From an uncultured Clostridia bacterium (lineage in GTDB: Bacteria; Bacillota; Clostridia; Christensenellales; Aristaeellaceae), in contig CAKTZR010000013.1 in NCBI GenBank assembly GCA_934636105.1, forward strand, positions 24,623-88,622: 64,000 nucleotides of DNA, written 5' to 3'. Position 1 is the first letter of the stretch; every line of letters begins with the position of its first letter. Under the pieces are notes generated by a model. That model saw only the letters and a list, made by a program, of their open reading frames with translations. It did not search any database and was not told where the DNA came from. Made by a program: the position numbers and the translations under genes. Below, in pieces: positions 32,161-39,504 of the stretch.

Positions 32161-33455
32161 TAATCGCCGTCGGCCAGGGTGACCACGTTCGTCTGATAAA
32201 ACGCGGTTAGCGCGCGGATCATATGCTCTACGTCGGCGCAGCCCGCCGTTTCATAGCTGGAGTGCATGGCCAGCTGGGCCAGGCCGATATCCACGGTATT
32301 CATGGAAACATGCGCGTTGGAGAGGTTGCCCAGCGTCGAGCCGCCGAGGATATCCGAGCGGTTGGCGAAGTGCTGCACCGGCACGCCCGCCTTGGCGCAG
32401 ATTTCCGCGAAAATCGAGTCGGAAACCGCGTCGGTGGTGTATTTTTGGTTCGCGTTGTGCTTGATGACCACGCCGCCGTTCATGAACGTGCGGTTCAGCT
32501 CGTCGTATTTCTCCGGATGGTTCGGATGGACGGCGTGCGCGTTATCCGCCGAAACCATGAAGCTGGAAGACAGCGCCGCGCGAATCTGCGCATCCGACAG
32601 GCCGAGGGAAGAAAGCGCGCGGCTGAGCACGTCGGAAAGCAGCGTGGAATCCGCGCCCTGCTTGGAAAGACTGCCGACTTCTTCGTTATCGAAGATCGCG
32701 CAGACGTTCACATGGCTATCCGCCGGCGCGGCGATGAACGCGGCGAGGGAGGTGTACGCGCATTCCAGATCGTCGATGCGCGGGCAGGAGAAGAACTCCT
32801 CGTGCGCGCCCCAGACGCTGGCGGGCGTGCGGTTGTAGAGGAACAGGTCGCAGGCCACGACGTCCGCTTCCGGCACGCCCGCTTTCGCGGCAACCTCGGC
32901 GGCCAATGCGCCATTCGCGTCCTTGTCGCCAAAGAGCGGGAGCATGTCCACCTGCGGGTTGTAGCTGTAACCGTTGTTGATGTCGCGGTTGAAGTGAATC
33001 GGCATGTTCGGAATCAGCGCCGCGTCGCGGCCCAGATCGATCAGCTTTGTCACGAGCTTTCCGTTTTCCCGTACCAGCGCACGGCCCGCGATGGAGAGAG
33101 GCTTGTCAAACCACGTGGACATAATCATGCCGCCGTAGCGCTCCACGTCCAGCCGGATGTACGCGCCTGCCGCTTCGCCCTCGGCATGGGCCTTGAGCTT
33201 GAAGGTCGGGGAATCGCCGTGGCTGGCGACGATCTGGCAGTGGGTGAAGCCGTTTTCCGGCACGGTAAAGGCGACGACGGCCGAACGGTTGCGCGTCACA
33301 TAATAGCGCCCGCCGGGGACAACGGCCCACGTCGCATGTTCATTCAGACGGGTGAAGCCTGCCGCATCCAGCATGCCGCAGGCCTGCTGCACCGCCTGAA
33401 ACACCGTCGGGGCATTCGCAACATAATCAAGAAAAGAAGCGACCTCCGGTTTCAT
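32148..33455 (-). CDS. M18 family aminopeptidase
   Basis: 435 residues. Zinc-site segments of the M18 family are visible: QIVASHGDSPTFKLK (His-x-Asp), CAIFDNEEVGSLSKQGADS (Glu-Glu), VSADNAHAVHPNHPEKYD (Asp and His) and the C-terminal MHSSYETAGCADVEHMIRAL (His). A cytoplasmic metallo-aminopeptidase. The ATG 33455 is 8 bases from GAGGAG; the GTG three codons upstream overlaps that RBS and is rejected. It follows the carrier-protein gene by 5 bp, so it is cotranscribed with the dlt-like cluster, perhaps to supply or trim the amino acid (inference). Confidence 0.92.
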   Translation of the reverse strand: MKPEVASFLDYVANAPTVFQAVQQACGMLDAAGFTRLNEHATWAVVPGGRYYVTRNRSAVVAFTVPENGFTHCQIVASHGDSPTFKLKAHAEGEAAGAYIRLDVERYGGMIMSTWFDKPLSIAGRALVRENGKLVTKLIDLGRDAALIPNMPIHFNRDINNGYSYNPQVDMLPLFGDKDANGALAAEVAAKAGVPEADVVACDLFLYNRTPASVWGAHEEFFSCPRIDDLECAYTSLAAFIAAPADSHVNVCAIFDNEEVGSLSKQGADSTLLSDVLSRALSSLGLSDAQIRAALSSSFMVSADNAHAVHPNHPEKYDELNRTFMNGGVVIKHNANQKYTTDAVSDSIFAEICAKAGVPVQHFANRSDILGGSTLGNLSNAHVSMNTVDIGLAQLAMHSSYETAGCADVEHMIRALTAFYQTNVVTLADGDYQLS

Positions 33456-33460
33456 GGCAA

Positions 33461-33691
33461 TCACTCCTCGGACAGGCGCGCGACCATTGCGGCCATCGCA
33501 TCCACGCTGTTGAAGTTCTCCGGGATGATTTCGGTCGCGGGGATGGAGATATCGAACTCGTCGTTCAGCGCGCCGATGAGCTGGATGATATCCAGCGAGG
33601 AGAGAATGCCGTCGTCAATCAGGGTTTCGCAGGTGTCAAAGTCAACGTCCTCGCCGATGTCTTCGAGGATTTCCAGAATGGTGTCACGCAT
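33461..33691 (-). CDS. Carrier protein (DltC / acyl carrier protein-like) of the dlt-like cluster
   Basis: 76 residues, the usual carrier-protein length. The 4'-phosphopantetheine site is Ser32 in DDGILSSLDIIQLI, a variant of DSL. Acidic throughout (MRDTILEILEDIGEDVDFD), predicted four-helix bundle. It is distinct from the fatty-acid ACP at 57687, so it is probably dedicated to the ligase at 35011, as DltC is to DltA. Strong RBS AAAGGAG before the ATG. The decarboxylase gene lies upstream, separated by a hairpin repeat. Confidence 0.9.
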   Translation of the reverse strand: MRDTILEILEDIGEDVDFDTCETLIDDGILSSLDIIQLIGALNDEFDISIPATEIIPENFNSVDAMAAMVARLSEE

Positions 33692-33801
33692 AGTTGTTTG
33701 CTCCTTTATGATTTTTTGAATTATGTTTCAGCGCAGAATGCGGACGCGCAATGCGCGCCCCTACATGCGCTTGTTTGCAGTGGTTATAAAAAAACTTATA
33801 T

Positions 33802-33858
33802 GTGGGAAATCCAAGAACCTCAGGTTCTTGGTGGGGTTTGGGGCAAAGCCCCAAAAAA
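33802..33858. repeat. Two-hairpin repeat, type B, copy 1
   Basis: CCAAGAACC/GGTTCTTGG and TTGGGGC/GCCCCAA hairpins. Nearly identical (one base different over about 57) to the copy at 36597, in the same orientation, in the same gene cluster. The rest of the 33692-33860 gap holds only the carrier-protein leader. Confidence 0.9.
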
Positions 33859-33860
33859 CG

Positions 33861-35018
33861 TCATTCGTGGTTCAGTTCCCAGCTGTGCACGGTGCCGCGC
33901 GCCAGACGGTCGCCGTCCTCGCCGTGCAGAACGATGCGCGGCATGTCGCGGCTGAGGAAAAGCGCGGGGCCTTCCGTCACCGAATACGCGCCGATGTTCA
34001 TAAACGCCAAAACATCACCCTGCTGAAGCGGATGCAGCTCGGCTTTGCGCACCAGCACATCCGCCGTCGTGCAGAGACTGCCGCATAGCGCCCACGGCTG
34101 CAGGTCACCCTCGCGCACCGGGCTTTGCTGGATGATCGGCACACGCATGCCCATGTTGCCGCCCAGATAATTGACGTGGTGAATGCCGCCGTCTACAATC
34201 GCGTAGGACGTGCCGCAGTTCACCTTCGTATCGATCACGCGGGTAAGATATGCGCCGCATTCGGACGCGAAGAAGCGCCCCATTTCAATCGTTAGCTCGC
34301 AGTGCTCGGCCAGCGCGGCCAAATCCGGCGCAAGTTCGCGAATCGGGGCGAGCGTGTCGCTGTGATCCTCGTGATTGAAATACGGGAAATACAGCCCCGG
34401 GCCGTATTCCACGCGCACGGTTTCCATGCCGTAGTCTGCTTTCAGGCGTTCGACCAGCTCAGTCAGCATGGCCAGTTCTTTGCGCTGGCCGTCGAGCTTC
34501 TTGCGCTGCGTGCCGGAGAAATAATGCACGCCCTCGATGCGGATGTTTGGCGTTTCGGCGCGGCGGTCGAGCGCGGCGAAGAAGTCCCGCTCGTCCATGC
34601 CGAACTGCGAACCCGCCGTCAGCCGCAGCAGCACGGGGTAAACCCGGCTGCGCGCGCGCGCCGCTTCATCGATCAGACGGATGTGCAGCGGCGATTCGCA
34701 GGTGAAACGGGTCACGCCCAGCTCCATGGCGCGCTCCACGTCGGCCAGGGTCTTGTTCACGCCGGAAAAGAGCACCATGTCCGCCGGAACGCCCATTTTA
34801 TGGCAGATTTCCAGTTCGCCGGGGCTGCATACCTCCAGCGTGCCGACCAGACCGCGCATCGCGGCAATCAGAAACGGATTCGCCTTGATGGAGTAGCACA
34901 GGCCGATGTTTTTCGGCACGATGCCGCGCACGGCGCGCATGCGGGTTTTCAGCTGCTCCTCGTCAAAGACGAAGCACGGCGTGCCGAAGCGCTCGGCGAC
35001 GGAAAAGAGGTTATCCAT
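33861..35018 (-). CDS. PLP-dependent decarboxylase, fold-type III (DapDC/BtrK-like)
   Basis: 385 residues. Fold-type III decarboxylase features: PLP lysine Lys45 in CYSIKANPFL, a HYFSGTQ segment, GPGLYFPYF where the phosphate-binding GGG motif normally sits, EMGRFF (the E-x-GR motif), and LCTTADV carrying the catalytic Cys and Asp of the C-E-S-x-D motif. Related enzymes act on meso-diaminopimelate, ornithine/arginine, or, as in butirosin BtrK, on an amino acid bound to a carrier protein. It overlaps the adenylating ligase gene by 8 bp and precedes a carrier-protein gene. A carrier-bound aminoacyl substrate is therefore the favoured inference; free diaminopimelate is the main alternative. Confidence 0.85.
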   Translation of the reverse strand: MDNLFSVAERFGTPCFVFDEEQLKTRMRAVRGIVPKNIGLCYSIKANPFLIAAMRGLVGTLEVCSPGELEICHKMGVPADMVLFSGVNKTLADVERAMELGVTRFTCESPLHIRLIDEAARARSRVYPVLLRLTAGSQFGMDERDFFAALDRRAETPNIRIEGVHYFSGTQRKKLDGQRKELAMLTELVERLKADYGMETVRVEYGPGLYFPYFNHEDHSDTLAPIRELAPDLAALAEHCELTIEMGRFFASECGAYLTRVIDTKVNCGTSYAIVDGGIHHVNYLGGNMGMRVPIIQQSPVREGDLQPWALCGSLCTTADVLVRKAELHPLQQGDVLAFMNIGAYSVTEGPALFLSRDMPRIVLHGEDGDRLARGTVHSWELNHE

Positions 35019-36555
35019 GTCGCGCCTCCTTTTTGGCGGCCTTTGCGGCGGCGTATTGTTCCAGCAGCGCGGCGCGGTCGATCTTGCCGTTCTTGTTGAG
35101 CGGCATTGCGTCCACCTGCATGAAGATATTGGGAATCATGTAGCCCGGCAGCACCTCGCGCAGCGCGCCCGTGATGGCCGCCTTATCCGCTTCGCCGGTG
35201 TAGAAAGCCAGAATTTTGCCCTTATCCGCCAGATAGGCGCAGAGCGCGCGCTCCACGCCGGGCACGGCGGTCATCTGCACTTCGATTTCGCTCAGCTCGA
35301 TGCGGTGGCCCATGTGCTTAATCTGAAAATCCTTGCGGGAGACATAAACCATTTCGCCGCGCTCGTTGACCTTCACGAGGTCGCCTGTGCGATAAATCGG
35401 TTCGAGATAGGCGTGATTGAGCGGGTTCTGGGTGAAGCAGGCGGCGGTGCGCTCCGCGTCCTTGTAATAGCCCAATGCGACGGAGGTGCCGCTGACGCAC
35501 AGCTCGCCGATTTCGCCGTCTTTGACCGCTTCGCCGCCGTCCGGCGTGAGCAGCAGAATGCGCTCGTTTTTGAACGGCACGCCGATGGGCAGCGTTTCGT
35601 TTTCGGCAAATTCGCGGTCAACGACGTAATACGTGCAGTTGCAGGTGATTTCCGTCGGGCCGTAAAGGTTGACGTATTGCACATTCGGCAGATATTTTTG
35701 CAGCTTGTGCAGGTGCTTGATCGGCATGACCTCGCCGGAAAAGAGGATGGCGCGAAGCGTCGTCGGCGTTTTATAGGCCAAGGCGTTCATCGTCGTCAGG
35801 AAGCAGAGCGCGCTGACCGCCCAGACCATCAGCGTTGCGCCGCGGTCGCAGAGGAAATCCATCAGCTTCGTCGGGTTGGTGAAATATGCCGTCGGCACGA
35901 TTTCCACGCGCGCGCCGGTGAACAGACCGCTGTAAATATCCTTCACGGACACATCGAAGTCAAACGGCGCCTGATTGGCCAGCACGTCTTTTTCCGTGAT
36001 AGCGAACGTCTCCGCAAAGCAGGGGATAAACTCGCATACGTTGCGGTGGCAGACGACCACGCCCTTCGGCGTGCCGGTCGAGCCGCTGGTGAAGTTGACA
36101 TAGAGCGGGTCTGCGTCGATCATCTGCGCGCGGACGGCGGAAAGCGCGGCTTCGTCCGGCGTCGTTTCTTCCAGCTCCTCCAGAAGCAGAATGCGCGCGG
36201 GCGGGTCGATGTCTTCCAGCTGGGTCAGATGCGCCCTGTCGGTCACGACAATCGGCGTATCCAGCGTTTCCAGCATGGCGCGCACGCGCGGCGCGGGATG
36301 GCGCAAATTGAGCTGGGAATAGGCGCACCCGGCATAGACCGCGCCCATGAAGCCCACGACGGTTTCCACGCCCTTGTCCATGTAGAAGCCGACAACGCTG
36401 CGCGGCGGCACGAGCGGAATCAGCGCGCTGGCGACCCTTTGTGCCCGGCTGACGAGTGCGGAGAAGGTGACGGCGGTATGCTCGTCGGCAAAGGCGTTTT
36501 TTTCCGGCAGACGCGCGGCGGTCTGCTCCAAGTAATCCAGAATCAGATTCTTCAT
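35011..36555 (-). CDS. Amino acid adenylating ligase (DltA-like)
   Basis: 514 residues, the length of DltA. Core motifs: A3 YVNFTSGSTGTPKGVVV, A4 FDFDVSVKDIYSG (Asp that binds the amino group), A5 YVNLYGPTEITCNCTY, A7 IYRTGDLVK, A8 RKDFQIKHMGHRIELSEIE and A10 PLNKNGKIDRAAL (catalytic Lys). A stand-alone A domain without condensation or thiolation domains, so it should load an amino acid on a separate carrier, most likely the protein at 33461. Specificity cannot be read by eye: D-Ala is the DltA precedent, but the cotranscribed decarboxylase points to an acidic or dibasic amino acid. RBS GAGGAT. Confidence 0.88.
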   Translation of the reverse strand: MKNLILDYLEQTAARLPEKNAFADEHTAVTFSALVSRAQRVASALIPLVPPRSVVGFYMDKGVETVVGFMGAVYAGCAYSQLNLRHPAPRVRAMLETLDTPIVVTDRAHLTQLEDIDPPARILLLEELEETTPDEAALSAVRAQMIDADPLYVNFTSGSTGTPKGVVVCHRNVCEFIPCFAETFAITEKDVLANQAPFDFDVSVKDIYSGLFTGARVEIVPTAYFTNPTKLMDFLCDRGATLMVWAVSALCFLTTMNALAYKTPTTLRAILFSGEVMPIKHLHKLQKYLPNVQYVNLYGPTEITCNCTYYVVDREFAENETLPIGVPFKNERILLLTPDGGEAVKDGEIGELCVSGTSVALGYYKDAERTAACFTQNPLNHAYLEPIYRTGDLVKVNERGEMVYVSRKDFQIKHMGHRIELSEIEVQMTAVPGVERALCAYLADKGKILAFYTGEADKAAITGALREVLPGYMIPNIFMQVDAMPLNKNGKIDRAALLEQYAAAKAAKKEARHG

Positions 36556-36596
36556 CGTATGATATCCTCAAAAAGGTTGAAGCTGTGCGAAGTAAA

Positions 36597-36653
36597 GTGG
36601 GAAATCCAAGAACCTCAGGTTCTTGGTGGGGATTGGGGCAAAGCCCCAAAAAA
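36597..36653. repeat. Two-hairpin repeat, type B, copy 2
   Basis: Almost the same sequence as 33802-33858. It lies between the terminator at 36648-36680 and the ligase start. Confidence 0.9.
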
Positions 36654-36680
36654 GCGGAACGCACAGAAAGCGCGTTCCGC
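36648..36680 (-). terminator. Terminator between the SGNH and ligase genes
   Basis: - strand GCGGAACGC/GCGTTCCGC, 9-nt loop, then TTTTTT. It ends the MBOAT-SGNH-SGNH transcript or attenuates the promoter just before it. Confidence 0.9.
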
Positions 36681-36693
36681 TATGCGTTATTCT

Positions 36694-36722
36694 ATTATAC
36701 CCGATTGCGCTTCAAGATTCAA
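36694..36722 (-). promoter_or_regulatory. Promoter located immediately before a terminator
   Basis: - strand TTGAAT, 17-bp spacer, TATAAT. The -35 overlaps the stop of the SGNH gene, and the expected start point (~36687) lies about 7 bases before the terminator stem, so transcripts from it would meet a terminator at once. Confidence 0.7.
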
Positions 36723-38043
36723 CCCTTGGCGAGCGCTTCGAAAAGTCATACCAGACGGAATCGGCGTTTTCCTGCCCCTGCGGGACGGCGTAAACGCGCA
36801 GGGTTTCGCCCGTCGGCACATCGGCGGCGAAGAAAACGGCGTTTTCGCTGTAATCCCGCAGAAGGGTTTCGCTCCCGTCTGCTGCGACGGAGACGAAGCG
36901 GTACAGCGGTGTGACGAGCGTGCCCCGGTTGCAGTCCGCGACGAACTGGCCGTCTTGCAGCGTCAGCCAGACGTTGGTGATGCGGTCGATGGAAGCGAGG
37001 TATTCCGCGCTGTCCGCATAGAACCAGCCACTCACATCTTCGCCGCGCACGTAGGCGTTAAAGAAGGCCGCAAACGCCGCGCTGAACAGATCCGCGCCGT
37101 CGCCGTTCATGTGGTAAAGGTCGTAATAATACCCGTCGAGGTTAGGCAGCCATTCCGTTTTGGCATATTGAAAATTGTAGCACGGAATCTCGTTTTCGCG
37201 GCAGTAGGCCATCAGGCTTTCGCCGTAGGGCAGGAAGCCCGGCTCGGCCAGCGCGTGCGCCGTCAGGTTCGGAGAGAGGATGACCAGCAGCTTGCTTCCC
37301 TTTTCCGCGCAGAGCGCCTTGTAGCGCGCCAAAAGCGCCTTGGACGGGGCGTACAGCTCGTAGATATAGCCCGGATATTCCTCGCGCAGCACGGTTTCGC
37401 GGATCAGGCTTTCGGCGCTCTCCTCGCTGGTGTGGCGCAGGAAGCCGCCGCCCGCGTAGGCGACCGTCGCATCCATCGTGGGCTTGAGCCGTTCATATTC
37501 CTTTTGAGGATTCAGACGAAGTCCGATGGTTTTGGCCACGTCCGCAAGAGATTCGGCGCCGAACTCGCGGAACATCAGCAGGCGGTCGAGGTATTGGCCG
37601 TCCTCCCGGCTTGTATCCAGATAATAGGTCAGCTTATTCTCTGCGTCGCTGAGGAAGGGCATGAGCTTGTAAAGCGCGTTGGGGTCTTCCTTGGCTGTGT
37701 CAAAATTATACGGCTCGACGACCAGCACGGTGTATTCCGGGTCGTTTTTGCGATACAGTTCGCGCGTCAGCGCCAATTCGCCCTGAAGCGACAGCCCCGG
37801 CACGGCGGCGGAAAACGCCTGCATGCCCGTCTGTTCGCTGATGAGCGCCGCGTTGAAGTGGTCGCGCACGATGGAAGAACCGACGACCGCCAGCTCGATG
37901 TCCTCGCGGGTTTTCAGCTCGTCCATCGTCAGGGCGACGAACGTATCCGTCTGAATCAGAAAGGTGTTGGCCAGCAGCACGACGGGCACAAACGCCAGAA
38001 AGAACGCAAAGAATCGAACAAAGGGACGAATGTTTTTGTTCAC
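36712..38043 (-). CDS. SGNH/DltD-like acyltransfer accessory protein (copy 1)
   Basis: 443 residues. N-terminal membrane anchor (about 8-28: FVRFFAFFLAFVPVVLLANTF), rest outside. SGNH-type motifs: VVGSSIVRDHFNAA (Ser block) and DLYHMNGDGADLFS (Asp-x-x-His). Clear paralogue of the next upstream gene; the two N termini align when translation starts at GTG 38043, which has GGGAGG 9 bases upstream. An ATG at 38091 inside the upstream gene is less likely. Proteins like this (DltD, AlgJ/AlgX, PatB) work with an MBOAT protein to pass an acyl group to a polymer outside the membrane. Confidence 0.82.
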   Translation of the reverse strand: MNKNIRPFVRFFAFFLAFVPVVLLANTFLIQTDTFVALTMDELKTREDIELAVVGSSIVRDHFNAALISEQTGMQAFSAAVPGLSLQGELALTRELYRKNDPEYTVLVVEPYNFDTAKEDPNALYKLMPFLSDAENKLTYYLDTSREDGQYLDRLLMFREFGAESLADVAKTIGLRLNPQKEYERLKPTMDATVAYAGGGFLRHTSEESAESLIRETVLREEYPGYIYELYAPSKALLARYKALCAEKGSKLLVILSPNLTAHALAEPGFLPYGESLMAYCRENEIPCYNFQYAKTEWLPNLDGYYYDLYHMNGDGADLFSAAFAAFFNAYVRGEDVSGWFYADSAEYLASIDRITNVWLTLQDGQFVADCNRGTLVTPLYRFVSVAADGSETLLRDYSENAVFFAADVPTGETLRVYAVPQGQENADSVWYDFSKRSPRVES

Positions 38044-38065
38044 GAAGGGAAGCCTCCCGAAAAAA

Positions 38066-39490
38066 TCAAACTTGCAGGCAGGGTTCTTCATCCTCGCCGG
38101 GGTGGAAATCGAAGTAAAGCTCCGGGTCGTCCTCGCCGCCCTGCACGCGGGCATAGACGCGGATGCACGTCCCCGTCCATTCGCCCTTGGCGCAGGAGAG
38201 AATGCCCTCCGTCTGCCAATCGGTGAGCGGGGTTTCCTCGCCCGTGGCCTCATCGCGCAGGAAGAAGCGGTATTCCGGCGTGACGCTTGTGCCGTGGTTG
38301 CAGTTGGCCAGATACACGTCCCGCGTGCCGTTTTCGCTTGCGGCGATCACGGTCTGCTCGTCCTGTTCCCAGGCCATGTTCCAGTCTGCATCCGGGTCGT
38401 AGGTCTGAATCCAGCAATTTGGAATGACGGTGACGGAAGCGAGGTATTCCCATTTGCTGCCGTAAAACCAATCGCTCGTATCCTCGCCCGCCGTATAGGC
38501 GTTGAAGAATTTGGAGAAGCAGTGGCTGAAAATATCCGATCCGCTGCCGACCATGTGATACAGGTCGAAATAATAATCGTCCGTCTTGCGGGGGTACAGT
38601 TCCGGCTTGGCCAGCGAGAAATTGACGCATTCGATGCCGTTATCCCGGCAGAAGCGCATCAGCGCGTCGTTGTAATCCAGAAAGCCGGGAATGGCGAGGT
38701 TGTGAACCGTCAGATTCGGATAGATGAACACCATCAGCTTGGAGCCGTTTTGCTCGACCAGATCGCGGTATTCCAGCAGCATCTCTTTGGAGCGCGGGAA
38801 CAGGTCGTAATAATAGTCCGTGGATTCGCGGATAATCTGCTGACGGATGGTCTTTTTGGCGCGGTCCTTTGTGTTGTAGCGCACAAAGCCGCGGCCTTCG
38901 TAGCTCATGCGCTTATCCAGCTTGGGCCTGAGCTTTTCGTAGGTTTCAAACGGCCAGAAGTGCAGGCCGACGGTCTTCATGAAATCCGAAAACGAATCCA
39001 CGCCGAAATCGCGGAACATGCACAGCCTGTCCAGATACCAGCCGTCCTCCCGGCAGAGGTTCAAATAATATTTGATTCGCTCGACGGGGGAGGAGAGATA
39101 CGGCATCAGTTCGTACTGCGCCTCGATGCCCTCTTTCACCGTGTCGAATGTGAACGGCTCGACGACGAGCACCGTCCATTCCGGGTGATTGGTGCGGTAA
39201 AATTCTTTCGTCATGGCCAGATCGGCTTGCAGCGCCGCGCAGGGAATGCCCAGCGAAAAGCTCTCCAGCCCGGTTTCCTCGGTAATCATCTCGGCGTTGA
39301 AGTGGTCGCGCACGATGGAGGAGCCGACGAACACCATCTCGACGTCGTCGCGCTGCTTCATCTCCGCCAGCGTCAGCCGGGCGTAGGTATCCGTCTTGAT
39401 CAGAAACGTGTCGGCAAACAGCAGAACCAGCACAAAGCCGAGGGCAAAGGCGGCGAGCCGAAGCAGGCCGCGAAGTGTTTTGTTTTTCAA
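38066..39490 (-). CDS. SGNH/DltD-like acyltransfer accessory protein (copy 2)
   Basis: 474 residues. Same layout as its neighbour: anchor at about 8-27 (GLLRLAAFALGFVLVLLFADTF), FVGSSIVRDHFNAE with the candidate Ser, YYFDLYHMVGSGSDIFSH with Asp-x-x-His. It is longer at the C terminus, with an extra beta-rich part ending in a very acidic tail. Lies 14 bp after the MBOAT stop. Two paralogues behind one MBOAT suggest two acceptors or a relay (inference). Confidence 0.82.
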   Translation of the reverse strand: MKNKTLRGLLRLAAFALGFVLVLLFADTFLIKTDTYARLTLAEMKQRDDVEMVFVGSSIVRDHFNAEMITEETGLESFSLGIPCAALQADLAMTKEFYRTNHPEWTVLVVEPFTFDTVKEGIEAQYELMPYLSSPVERIKYYLNLCREDGWYLDRLCMFRDFGVDSFSDFMKTVGLHFWPFETYEKLRPKLDKRMSYEGRGFVRYNTKDRAKKTIRQQIIRESTDYYYDLFPRSKEMLLEYRDLVEQNGSKLMVFIYPNLTVHNLAIPGFLDYNDALMRFCRDNGIECVNFSLAKPELYPRKTDDYYFDLYHMVGSGSDIFSHCFSKFFNAYTAGEDTSDWFYGSKWEYLASVTVIPNCWIQTYDPDADWNMAWEQDEQTVIAASENGTRDVYLANCNHGTSVTPEYRFFLRDEATGEETPLTDWQTEGILSCAKGEWTGTCIRVYARVQGGEDDPELYFDFHPGEDEEPCLQV

Positions 39491-39504
39491 GCTGCTCCCT
39501 CCGA

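Noticed and set aside
34906..38226. 1106-residue open frame on the + strand
   Set aside because: Runs antisense through the ligase, the SGNH gene and a repeat, with low-complexity Arg/His/Ala composition. The ligase and SGNH motifs on the - strand are decisive.
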